Source: Gottfriedia endophytica
GTDB lineage: Bacteria > Bacillota > Bacilli > Bacillales > Bacillaceae_G
Length of the DNA stretch: 64,000 nt
Reading direction: 5' to 3'
Assembly (NCBI RefSeq): GCF_017814275.1
Contig: NZ_JAGIYQ010000011.1
Location: forward strand, 1-64,000
Positions 8,370-16,017 of this stretch are shown here, piece after piece. The translations under genes and the position numbers were made by a program. Every line of letters starts with the position of its first letter. The first letter of the stretch is position 1. The notes under the pieces are model-generated. The model was not told where the DNA came from, did no database searches, and saw only the letters and a list, made by a program, of their open reading frames with translations.

Positions 8370-9066
8370 ATGGCTAAAGTTGATTTGAATTTAATTAAAG
8401 AAGATCAGGAAACACAAGCTAATAGAATGGAAGGGAAAATTTTACGTGGAGATGAATTTGAGCAATTTAGGAACTTTGTAGCACATGAATATGGACTAAG
8501 AAATCAATCAAATAAAAAGGCTTTTAATTTTCATAAGTTGAAACAAGAAAGAGATACAGCGATTATTTCACTGATTCTTGGATCAGGTCTTAGGTTATCT
8601 GAAATAGTTGGTTTAGATTGTGATGATATTGATTGGAATAAGAATACAGTGCGAGTAATATGAAAAGGTAACAAAGAGCAATACGTTTACTTTAGTGATC
8701 TAGCAATGTTAGACATAAAAGAATATGTAAATGTTCGAAATGATAAGTATAAAGTATCAAATAACGATACAGCATTATTCATTGCTTCAAAAAATGGGAC
8801 CAAAGGCATCTTCTAGAAGGCTAACAGAGCGGGCTATAGAAAAAATGGTTGAAAAATATGCCATATCTTTTGGAAAACCAGCATTATCAGTCCATAAACT
8901 TCGTCATAGCTTTGCTACAGAATACCACTTTTAAAACAATGATGTACCAAAACTTCGAAGACAATTAGGTCATTCATCAGTACAAACTACAATGATTTAT
9001 ACACATTTATCAAACGATGAATTAAAATCAGCGGTTAATCAAATTTATTTTTATATACTTGTTTAA
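8370..9066 (+). pseudogene. Decayed XerS-like tyrosine recombinase (catalytic part)
   Basis: Three reading-frame pieces together give the catalytic domain of a phage-integrase/Xer recombinase of XerS type. Visible are GSGLRLSEIVGLD (first catalytic Arg), a beta-sheet segment, HKLRHSFAT (HxxR box) and LGHSSVQTTMIYTH (His and nucleophilic Tyr). It is broken by TGA at 8661-8663, a frameshift near 8803-8812 and TAA at 8932-8934; the last frame then runs on to 9066. The N-terminal SAM-like core-binding domain is missing at the 5' side. The residues themselves are conserved, so loss of function is probably recent. It likely mobilised, or was scavenged by, the island. Confidence 0.8.
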
Positions 9067-9099
9067 ATAACCACGCAGGATTTAGATTTTCATGTACTA

Positions 9100-9430
9100 G
9101 TTCTCGATGAAGCGCATTCAAAGATGTAGTTTCACAAATAATACTGTCGCAAAAGAATGTCGAAGTTTCTGAGGTGTTAATCCTTTTATGCCAAACACCT
9201 CAGAATATTTATTTATAATGATTTGAACTGATTTAGCGGAAATATTAGAATATGCTTTTTTATGTTTAGTTAAAAAACATATGAGGATGTAGTATCTAAA
9301 TGTTCTCGAATTATCATATAATTTTTCAAATCAATTAATGCGTAATCATTTAAAGAAACTTTTCGTTCATATACTCAACAATAAACCAAGGAAAATCTAA
9401 ATTATTCGACAGGGAATTATGGTTCTTCAT
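9100..9430 (-). pseudogene. Second decayed XerS-like recombinase, internally deleted, opposite strand
   Basis: On the minus strand from ATG 9430 (behind AAAGGTGG) the peptide starts MKNHNSLSNNLDFPWFIVEY, like the DNA-binding N-terminus of XerS. It then passes through frame changes into SVQIIINKYSEVFGIKG and TPQKLRHSFAT, the HxxR box of a tyrosine recombinase. The central domain is missing, so it is an internal deletion with frameshifts. It converges with the plus-strand remnant at 8370-9066. Two related but distinct recombinase remnants tail to tail suggest successive integrations at one spot. Confidence 0.65.
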
Positions 9431-9540
9431 AAATGATCCACCTTTCTGTAAAAAATAATATATTACTTCATATTATTTTACGCAGAGAAGTAGTGGTATT
9501 GAATACATTAAAAAATACCAAATATAAAAAAAAATTTTAG

Positions 9541-9690
9541 ATTATGTATCACATTGGGTTCACAGTATCAAAGCAATGTAGGTTATGTATCATGTTTGGT
9601 TCAAAAAAAGGAGGAATTTAGGAGCGGGATAAAACTTTAAAACATTATGTACCACATTGGGTTCCAATATGTATACAAGTTTGGTTCAAC
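9541..9690. repeat. Four imperfect direct repeats of ~20 bp, roughly helically phased
   Basis: Four copies share TATGTA-N(6-7)-TTGGTTC or TTGGGTTC, with TATG at 9543, 9584, 9646 and 9668. Copies 1 and 3 are closest (TATGTATCACATTGGGTTC vs TATGTACCACATTGGGTTC). Spacings of 41, 62 and 22 bases are near multiples of 20.5-21, i.e. two helical turns, so proteins would sit on one face. Such arrays are typical of replication iterons or accessory (arm-type) recombinase sites. They lie beside two recombinase remnants. Confidence 0.55.
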
Positions 9691-10339
<649 letters not shown>

Positions 10340-10390
10340 AATAAATACGCGTGTATTACACAATAAATCGTGTAAACATGCGTATTTATT
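10340..10390. terminator. Long hairpin, bidirectional terminator-like
   Basis: AATAAATACGCGTGT pairs with ACATGCGTATTTATT (one G-U), and an inner TTACAC/GTGTAA stem extends the hairpin. It stands at the boundary between the decayed island and the backbone genes that begin with the DoxX gene. Confidence 0.5.
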
Positions 10391-10504
10391 AAGCTATGCT
10401 TTTTTCTATACTATTTCGATTCATAATCCTTGAACTTAATTTAGGGATTCACCTTTTATCTGATTTTTTGTCCAGGTACGATAAAACAAATATGAATCTT
10501 CTTT

Positions 10505-10873
10505 TTATGAAAAAGGATGCATCATATCCTTTGTATTAATAATGATTAGTATGATATTAATTATTAAAAAAAATAATGAGGGTGCATTTTTGCTGAATGG
10601 ATCTTTGACCCTAAGATGCACAATAAGCGCTATTAGCATCGAAATTCCTAGCCATATAGCACCCCAAGCGATTAACCCTGTATACCAGTATCCTATTATG
10701 AGTACTATTGCTCCTACTAATTGAAAGAAACCTGTGAAAACACGAAACCCTTGCGATAATTTAAGATGATCGAACATTTCGGTCCAATATTTGGCGCCTG
10801 CAATCTTTGCTACGCCTGAAACAATATAATATAAGACCAGCAAACTTTGAAGAACAATGGAAAGTACTGACAT
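10505..10873 (-). CDS. DoxX family membrane protein
   Basis: 122 residues with four predicted membrane segments (about 3-25, 45-66, 70-90, 98-118). The pattern LLVLYYIVSGVAKIAGA...HLKLSQGFRVFTGFFQLVGA is typical of DoxX/DoxX-like quinone-associated or thiosulfate-related membrane proteins. I use the ATG at 10873 because GGGAGGG lies seven bases upstream; an upstream TTG would add eight residues that overlap this site. It is a single gene, with a bidirectional hairpin downstream at 10340-10390. The substrate is unknown. Confidence 0.8.
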   Translation of the reverse strand: MSVLSIVLQSLLVLYYIVSGVAKIAGAKYWTEMFDHLKLSQGFRVFTGFFQLVGAIVLIIGYWYTGLIAWGAIWLGISMLIALIVHLRVKDPFSKNAPSLFFLIINIILIIINTKDMMHPFS

Positions 10874-11082
10874 TTCAATTCCCTCCCTATAATTCAAATA
10901 ATTCGCGTTTACTCAACTTACATTTTTTGAGTAGAATTCTGACTTCCTAAGATTGATTTGGCCTTTCATTATTAGCCAGGACCTTATGCAATCTTTATAG
11001 GTCAAATATATGCTTTGATATTTCCATTTAAGAACCTGTAAAATAACTAAATTTTGAATCCATTCCAACTATGCGAGAACAA

Positions 11083-11116
11083 AAAAAGAAAACCAGATTT
11101 ACTCGGTTTTCTTTTT
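11083..11116 (-). terminator. Rho-independent terminator after the truncated DUF4359 copy
   Basis: A 12-bp perfect stem, AAAAAGAAAACC/GGTTTTCTTTTT, with a 10-base loop. Nearly the same hairpin follows the intact DUF4359 gene at 11599-11625, supporting a duplication of gene end plus terminator. Confidence 0.75.
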
Positions 11117-11121
11117 TTTTT

Positions 11122-11213
11122 CTATAAATTAACGCCTTTATCTTTAAATTGGTTTATTTTATTTTGGAAATCCTTCAAACTAATATTTTTTGGAATGTGT
11201 ATTCACTTTAGTT
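11122..11213 (-). pseudogene. Truncated duplicate of the DUF4359 gene (C-terminal end only)
   Basis: The minus strand encodes IHIPKNISLKDFQNKINQF followed by KDKGVNL and TAG. This matches IHIPKNINLKDLQNEILQY / KDKGVSL, the end of the intact gene at 11638-12039. The 5' two-thirds are absent and are replaced by the 57-aa gene immediately upstream. It is therefore a partial duplication, not a gene. Confidence 0.7.
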
Positions 11214-11214
11214 T

Positions 11215-11388
11215 TTATCGTCCATATCCCAAAGCATAATAAATAACATAAAACCAACTAAATATTCCATGAATAATTGCCCATAATATAGACTTGTTTA
11301 TACTCCATGAAATAACCATTGCAAGTGCTGAACCAAAACCTAATCCTTTTGATACTGCGCTTTTTGTTGCTTTTTTGTTTTCCGCCAT
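11215..11388 (-). CDS. 57-aa small membrane protein
   Basis: A short gene starting ATG at 11388 behind AGAAGGGGAAAATCA, a strong ribosome binding site. The peptide begins MAENKKATKSAVSKGLG, continues with FGSALAMVISWSINKSILWA and ends with a hydrophobic segment WFYVIYYALGYGR. It has one or two membrane-spanning helices and a basic N-terminus. Similar small hydrophobic proteins recur in Bacillus genomes, to my recollection without known function. The good start signal and coding-like sequence argue it is real. It sits between the truncated and the intact DUF4359 copies. Confidence 0.7.
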   Translation of the reverse strand: MAENKKATKSAVSKGLGFGSALAMVISWSINKSILWAIIHGIFSWFYVIYYALGYGR

Positions 11389-11598
11389 TGATTTTCCCCT
11401 TCTCTATCTTTATTTTGAATGCAAAATATTCTTAGTAACATATATTCACTTTTACCAGGTTTATGTGTATATCATTAAGATTGGTGTTCTTTAATCTTGG
11501 ACCTCCATAAAGATAGTATTACATCTTATTTCATTCTCCTTATTCATCAATTTTCCTGCTAGTCTAAAAATGGATTACAACTTTAAGAACGCAAAAAA
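11389..11598. other. Intergenic region upstream of the 57-aa gene
   Basis: This stretch holds the presumed promoter of the 57-aa gene on the minus strand and no other supportable gene. Its right end borders the terminator of the DUF4359 gene. Confidence 0.35.
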
Positions 11599-11625
11599 AA
11601 GAAAACCTCAATTACTGGTTTTCTT
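11599..11625 (-). terminator. Rho-independent terminator of the DUF4359 gene
   Basis: AAGAAAACC/GGTTTTCTT stem with a 9-base loop. On the minus strand it is followed by a T-run. It lies 13 bases past the stop of the DUF4359 gene. Confidence 0.75.
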
Positions 11626-11637
11626 AACTCATTTATT

Positions 11638-12039
11638 TTATAAACTAACACCTTTATCTTTATATTGGAGAATTTCATTTTGTAAATCTTTCAAATTAAT
11701 ATTCTTTGGAATGTGTATTGGTATATAGTGATTTAAGATTCCTATTGCTTTAACAGAATCTCCAGTTCCTGGTATCTCAGTGTTATATGTACTGAATAAA
11801 TAAAAGTTTGTTCGTGATGTATTATGATTTACGAAAGTCGGTCCAATTGATGATACGATTCCATGCAAAAATTCTTTTGTAAAATTTGTTAAAATTGATT
11901 GATCAGCGGTTTCATTTATTTTTTTATCCATTAATACAATTACTTTATCAGTTAGCCAAACGCTATATTTTTCTTTAGTTGGATTAGTACCTATAAGTGC
12001 TAACACAACTATGATAAGTAAGATATATTTTTTCATCAT
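11638..12039 (-). CDS. DUF4359 family exported or membrane-anchored protein
   Basis: 133 residues: an N-terminal hydrophobic signal or anchor (KKYILLIIVVLALIGT) followed at once by NPTKEKYSVWL, the usual opening of DUF4359 proteins. A central region SSIGPTFVNHNTSRTNFYLF and a C-terminal GILNHYIPIHIPKN complete the domain. Function is unknown; these are extracytoplasmic and often stand alone. Two adjacent ATG codons start the gene (12039, 12036) behind AAGGAG. A truncated copy of the end of this gene lies 430 bases downstream. Confidence 0.75.
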   Translation of the reverse strand: MMKKYILLIIVVLALIGTNPTKEKYSVWLTDKVIVLMDKKINETADQSILTNFTKEFLHGIVSSIGPTFVNHNTSRTNFYLFSTYNTEIPGTGDSVKAIGILNHYIPIHIPKNINLKDLQNEILQYKDKGVSL

Positions 12040-12098
12040 TTCTCCTTATTTAGCCTGTTCGATTTTACAATTAGTATATCATGCATTTGGCGTTATTT

Positions 12099-12878
12099 CT
12101 AAAATATACCAACTTTCTGCAGCGCAATAATCGCCCCACCTAATATCCAGACATAATATGCAAATAAGGTTAGTGATTGCTTTTTTAGCAAGTCAATCAT
12201 CCATTTGATTGCTATATACCCACATAGAGCTGCTGCAATTGTTCCTATTAATAAAGGCATCAATGTAATTTGCTCCACTTTTCCAGTCAAAACATCTTTC
12301 ATTTGAAATACTATTCCGCCAAGTATTGCTGGTGTTGAAAGCAAGAACGAAAAATAAGCTGCACTCTTTCTCTCCATTCCTTTAAATAAAGCTGCCGCAA
12401 TGGTTAATCCTGAACGAGAAATAGCTGGAAATATTGCTAAAGCTTGAAAACATCCAATAAACAATGCATCTTTCCAAGTTAAATCTTCCATTGATTTCTT
12501 TCCTAATTTTCGTTTGTCCGCAACGTATAATATAACCCCTGTGATCAAAAATTCCCAACCAATTGTCTTTCCTGATACAGAGATCGCATCGAAAAAATCT
12601 TTGAATAGTAATCCCACTACTACTGCTGGAATTGTACCTACAATTAATAACATTGTTAACTTTGAAAATGGTCTTCGTAATAGTTTTTTCCATTCATCTT
12701 GATAAAAAACAAATACAGCTAATAATGTTCCAATGTGCATTAAAGTATCTAATAATAACCCTGCCTCATCTAATCCGAATAAATGACGTCCTATGTATAA
12801 ATGACCAGTACTACTTATTGGTAAAAATTCTGTTAATCCTTGAAGGATTCCGAGAATTAAAGCTTGAATAGTAGTCAT
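12099..12878 (-). CDS. uppP: Undecaprenyl-diphosphatase UppP (BacA family)
   Basis: This enzyme dephosphorylates undecaprenyl pyrophosphate to recycle the lipid carrier for peptidoglycan and teichoic acid, and can confer bacitracin tolerance. The 259-residue polytopic protein has both family signatures: LQGLTEFLPISSTGH (~12-26) and PAISRSGLTIA (~157-167), which hold the catalytic Glu/Ser and Arg. About seven to eight membrane helices and full family length are present. The start ATG 12878 follows GGGGGACAG. It is monocistronic and transcribed away from the methyltransferase gene at 13003. Confidence 0.95.
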   Translation of the reverse strand: MTTIQALILGILQGLTEFLPISSTGHLYIGRHLFGLDEAGLLLDTLMHIGTLLAVFVFYQDEWKKLLRRPFSKLTMLLIVGTIPAVVVGLLFKDFFDAISVSGKTIGWEFLITGVILYVADKRKLGKKSMEDLTWKDALFIGCFQALAIFPAISRSGLTIAAALFKGMERKSAAYFSFLLSTPAILGGIVFQMKDVLTGKVEQITLMPLLIGTIAAALCGYIAIKWMIDLLKKQSLTLFAYYVWILGGAIIALQKVGIF

Positions 12879-13002
12879 ATAGACTGTCCCCCCTTATTCA
12901 TATGTATATGAATAAGATTCGAAAACTTGTCCATATTTGAAAAAATGAACTATTTTAAAAGCGCTTTCATAACACTTTATTGTAATAAAGGAGTGAAAAG
13001 TT

Positions 13003-14049
13003 ATGTTTAAAATCAATTTACACGAATACAGTTTATTTGAAAGTTTCCCCGCTGATGAAACAGAGTTATTCCCCTCTTATCGTAAAGATACTCGGCAATA
13101 TTCAGAAAGAGAATATAATAAATTTGTAAAATTAAATACAGTGAGTGATTGGTCTCAGCTTTCATGGAAAGATATTGGAAAGCCTTTTGAAGTTAAAAAT
13201 TTAGCAAAGTCTCGTTTAGATTGGGAAAATGAGAATGGCCGCTCTATGGATCCTAAGACTTCTTGGCGGTTTTTTAATGAATCTTTTCATGAATGGTTTC
13301 AAAAAGACGTTCCTAAAGAAATAAAAGAAATACGAAAAGCATTTTTAAAGTCATTAGCATCTTTTAAAGCCTCTCAAGTAAAGCAGACATTGAAAGAACT
13401 AGGTCAAATTCATATATGGAATTATGCTCACCGGATTCAAGATGGAATTTGGGATCCACGAGGAAAAAGAGCGCTTTTTGAAGGATTAGATGTAAAGAAG
13501 CCTCGAATTTTATTTTTAGGTGCCGCTGAAGGCTATGAAGCTTTGCAGTTAGCTGCTATGTATCCTGATGGTGAAGTAATTCTTGTAGATTATGATGAAT
13601 ATTGTAAAACGCATCGTTTTAAGGATTTTCCTGAAAGCTATCCGTTTCTAGGTTCTAATCCACAAACTGGTTCTTCTAAAGTTTGGTATAAGGATCAAAT
13701 GAATATTGAATATGTAATAAGTGACATACGTGATCTTCCTTACGGTAAAGAATTTGATATTGTGTTAAGTGTCGGTCTTCTAGAGCATTTTCCAGATGAA
13801 ATTAAACCGGAAGTAATGGAATGGCATCGAAAGTTTTGTAAAGACAGCGGTTATGTTATTATGACTACCCCTCGTGCTCAGTTACATTCTAAATTGTATT
13901 ATGAAATAATGGCAGATGTAATGAATCATACTTATCGAGAATTAATGACAATTGAACAAATGGGATTGTATGTATATGAAAATGGATTTGATATTATAAG
14001 GCACGGTTTCTTAAAGGTTCATAATGGGATTATTGCTAAAGTGAAATAA
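13003..14049 (+). CDS. Class I SAM-dependent methyltransferase, large variant
   Basis: 348 residues. The N-terminal ~165 residues are a helical domain of unknown role rich in Trp/Lys. The C-terminal half has a methyltransferase fold: LFLGAAEGYEA (~169-179, motif I), VILVDYDE (acidic end of strand 2), and VISDIRDLPYGKEFDIVLSV with VGLLEHF (motif IV/V). The start is ATG 13003 behind AAAGGAG. It looks cytosolic, and the substrate is unknown. It is divergent from uppP with 124 bases between them. A weak inverted repeat (AAACGAG/CTCGTTT) after the stop is probably its terminator. Confidence 0.85.
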   Translation: MFKINLHEYSLFESFPADETELFPSYRKDTRQYSEREYNKFVKLNTVSDWSQLSWKDIGKPFEVKNLAKSRLDWENENGRSMDPKTSWRFFNESFHEWFQKDVPKEIKEIRKAFLKSLASFKASQVKQTLKELGQIHIWNYAHRIQDGIWDPRGKRALFEGLDVKKPRILFLGAAEGYEALQLAAMYPDGEVILVDYDEYCKTHRFKDFPESYPFLGSNPQTGSSKVWYKDQMNIEYVISDIRDLPYGKEFDIVLSVGLLEHFPDEIKPEVMEWHRKFCKDSGYVIMTTPRAQLHSKLYYEIMADVMNHTYRELMTIEQMGLYVYENGFDIIRHGFLKVHNGIIAKVK

Positions 14050-14068
14050 AGTCTTATATAGAATTAAC

Positions 14069-14107
14069 AAACGAGTCCTCTTTATCTTGAGCACTCGTTT
14101 ATCTTTT
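14069..14107 (+). terminator. Probable terminator of the methyltransferase gene
   Basis: AAACGAG pairs with CTCGTTT around a long loop, followed by ATCTTTTTAT. It is short-stemmed but well placed after the stop at 14049. Confidence 0.45.
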
Positions 14108-14200
14108 TATCTAGTTTTTTGAAATAAATTCTAAAATTTTATGCGAGTTCTTGAAGAATCTAAGGAGATAAATGGTAGTTTAAGTAGTATTAATATGTAG

Positions 14201-14782
14201 TTAGTAATTTTCATGATGGTGTGAAGTTGTGCTTTTTACTGGAATTACTTTACGATAACTAGCTGAAAGGAAATTTAAATAAACTCGAAGATACTTCCTA
14301 CTAATATATGCGATACCTCCGATAATTCCGCCAACTATTAAAGAGTAGACCATGCTCCATTGCGTTGGTACAGATATATTAGGACCTATGTCCATATTGA
14401 TCCAAGGAACACCAAAAGTACGAAGAATGCCTGCAATGAAGATTAGAACTGCACAGAAACCGAATCCGTACGCAATGGTTGCCAAGACTGGAACGATCAT
14501 CACGCTAAGCAATCCGGTTGTACAATAAAAACCAAGTATGGCAAAAACGTCTTTAAAGGAACGAATCGATTTTCGGTGCATGATATACTCACTTCTATAT
14601 GCTTTCGCGAGTATTTGTGGATCTCCAAGCTTTTTCAAAATTTCATCTTCTGACTGACCGTTAAGCACTCCATCCATAATATGACTTTCAATTTCAAGAA
14701 CTGCATCTCGTCGTTCATCCTCTGGTAATTTATTTAAATGTTGATAAAACGTATCTAAATAGTTTTTCCCTTTAGGGCTCAT
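14201..14782 (-). CDS. HAAS-domain membrane protein (DUF1700-like), partner of PadR
   Basis: 193 residues. The N-terminal ~75 residues (LDTFYQHLNKLPEDERRDAV... EDEILKKLGDPQILAKAYR) match the HAAS helical signalling domain found next to PadR regulators. Two or more membrane helices follow (about 80-112 and 128-150). The start overlaps the PadR stop in ATGA, so the two are translationally coupled. HAAS proteins are thought to act as membrane partners of a PadR switch. The trigger cannot be seen. Confidence 0.8.
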   Translation of the reverse strand: MSPKGKNYLDTFYQHLNKLPEDERRDAVLEIESHIMDGVLNGQSEDEILKKLGDPQILAKAYRSEYIMHRKSIRSFKDVFAILGFYCTTGLLSVMIVPVLATIAYGFGFCAVLIFIAGILRTFGVPWINMDIGPNISVPTQWSMVYSLIVGGIIGGIAYISRKYLRVYLNFLSASYRKVIPVKSTTSHHHENY

Positions 14783-15126
14783 AACTGTTCCTCTCCTTTG
14801 TAAGATTGAATTTGATGCACTGCTCCGCTAACTTTCCCCCACTCTAAAAACATCATCTCTAACAAATGATGTCCAGATGGTGTTAAGTTATAGTATTTAC
14901 GTGGCGGCCCAGATTCTGATTCTCTCCAGAAGGATTCGATGTAATTTTCTTTGAGTAGCCTACGTAAAAGTGGATATAATGTTCCCTCTGTAATTGCGAA
15001 TGGCTCCCATTTGTCTAACAAGGTCACTAATTCATACCCGTAACGCGGTTCCTTGCTAATCAATAACATAATACAATATTCCAGGATTCCTCGGCGAACC
15101 TGGGAAGTCCATTCTGACATTTCCAT
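14779..15126 (-). CDS. PadR family transcriptional regulator
   Basis: 115 residues from ATG 15126, chosen because AAAGGGGAG ends five bases upstream; the open frame further upstream has no start signal. PadR features are RRGILEYCIMLLISKEPRYG YEL, the winged-helix EGTLYPLLRRLLKENYIES, PPRKYYNLTPSG, and a C-terminal dimerisation helix. It is a DNA-binding repressor, probably autoregulating through the inverted repeat at 15154-15169. It is cotranscribed with the HAAS membrane protein. Confidence 0.85.
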   Translation of the reverse strand: MEMSEWTSQVRRGILEYCIMLLISKEPRYGYELVTLLDKWEPFAITEGTLYPLLRRLLKENYIESFWRESESGPPRKYYNLTPSGHHLLEMMFLEWGKVSGAVHQIQSYKGEEQL

Positions 15127-15153
15127 AAGATCTCCCCTTTGACTACATGTTAC

Positions 15154-15169
15154 CACACAGTAGTGTGTG
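15154..15169. promoter_or_regulatory. Candidate PadR operator upstream of padR
   Basis: CACACA-GTAG-TGTGTG, a perfect 6-bp inverted repeat with a 4-bp centre, flanked by TGTT and AACA. It lies 28 bases upstream of the padR start, in the position of an autoregulatory operator. Function is inferred from position and symmetry. Confidence 0.5.
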
Positions 15170-15437
15170 CAACAAGGTACTTTGTTGTATTTTTCCGAAA
15201 ATTCCGTATCTAAAGAGGAACTATGCACTTTTAACACCTCGCATTTTAAGGAGATTTCTTGAAAACAATCCGCTCTCAACTATCTCCTTTTATTATTCGA
15301 AAACACTACATTATAAGAAATTGTCGATTTTTATGTATTCTCTACTATTTTTCCATATGATAGTCTAAAATTAATAAATTCTTCAAACTCTAAACAAATC
15401 ACTTTTAAATCTTCAATTTAGGAGGTGTGATATTTAA
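15170..15437. other. Divergent intergenic region between padR and the 134-aa membrane protein
   Basis: No gene is supported. It must hold the padR promoter and that of the plus-strand gene, whose ribosome binding site GGAGGTG is at 15421-15427. The core promoters are not distinctive. Confidence 0.35.
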
Positions 15438-15842
15438 ATGATAAGACCTATTGGAGTAAATTTAATTAGCTGTTTTTATATATTTGGTTCTATCATATTA
15501 CTGCTTTCCGCTCTTTTCTATGACCCTACTACCGCTGATGAAATTAGTATAGCTACTAGAATTGGATTATCAAATGCATACGTTCCTGAGCAATTAGTAA
15601 GGGTTTTAGTCGCTCTCTTTTCGTTAGTTCTTATCTATGGATATATAAGACTTAAAAAATGGGGATTTTGGTTGATGATTGGTTATTCTTTGATTTTCGG
15701 GCTAATAAGTTTTACGTTAGCAATTTCACATAAACAACAGCCTTTTATTGGGAATACGATATGGTCAATCATAGTTCTACTCTATACACGCTATGCATAT
15801 AAATACTTTGATCAAAATAAAGCAATTGAAACGCATATTTAA
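15438..15842 (+). CDS. Hypothetical four-helix membrane protein
   Basis: 134 residues from ATG 15438 behind GGAGGTGTGA. Four hydrophobic segments are visible at about 8-27, 52-68, 74-96 and 105-120, the last followed by TRYAYKYFDQN. No motif identifies a function. It is monocistronic, with a strong terminator directly after it. Confidence 0.65.
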   Translation: MIRPIGVNLISCFYIFGSIILLLSALFYDPTTADEISIATRIGLSNAYVPEQLVRVLVALFSLVLIYGYIRLKKWGFWLMIGYSLIFGLISFTLAISHKQQPFIGNTIWSIIVLLYTRYAYKYFDQNKAIETHI

Positions 15843-15878
15843 TTTATTTAGTTACCATTCAGAATTAACCGTGTTATT

Positions 15879-15916
15879 GAGGACTGCCTTTTCATATTAA
15901 GGTAGTCCTCATTTTA
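15879..15916 (+). terminator. Rho-independent terminator
   Basis: GAGGACTGCC/GGTAGTCCTC stem (one G-U) with a 12-base loop followed by ATTTTAATTT. It ends the 134-aa membrane protein gene. Confidence 0.8.
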
Positions 15917-15959
15917 ATTTGATAAACGATAAACATTTCATTCGCATTTAGTGGAGAAC

Positions 15960-16002
15960 TTAAAAAGTCCCTCAAATAGACGAAATGCCTATCTAAGGGA
16001 CT
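15960..16002 (-). terminator. Rho-independent terminator of the yng operon
   Basis: On the minus strand AGTCCCTTAGATAG pairs with CTATTTGAGGGACT and is followed by TTTTTA. It sits 16 bases past the stop of the last gene of the leucine degradation operon. Confidence 0.8.
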
Positions 16003-16017
16003 AATTTGAGTTGTGAT

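Noticed and set aside
9541-9690. CRISPR array
   Set aside because: Only four imperfect ~20-bp repeats with spacers of unequal length and no cas genes; better explained as protein binding sites.
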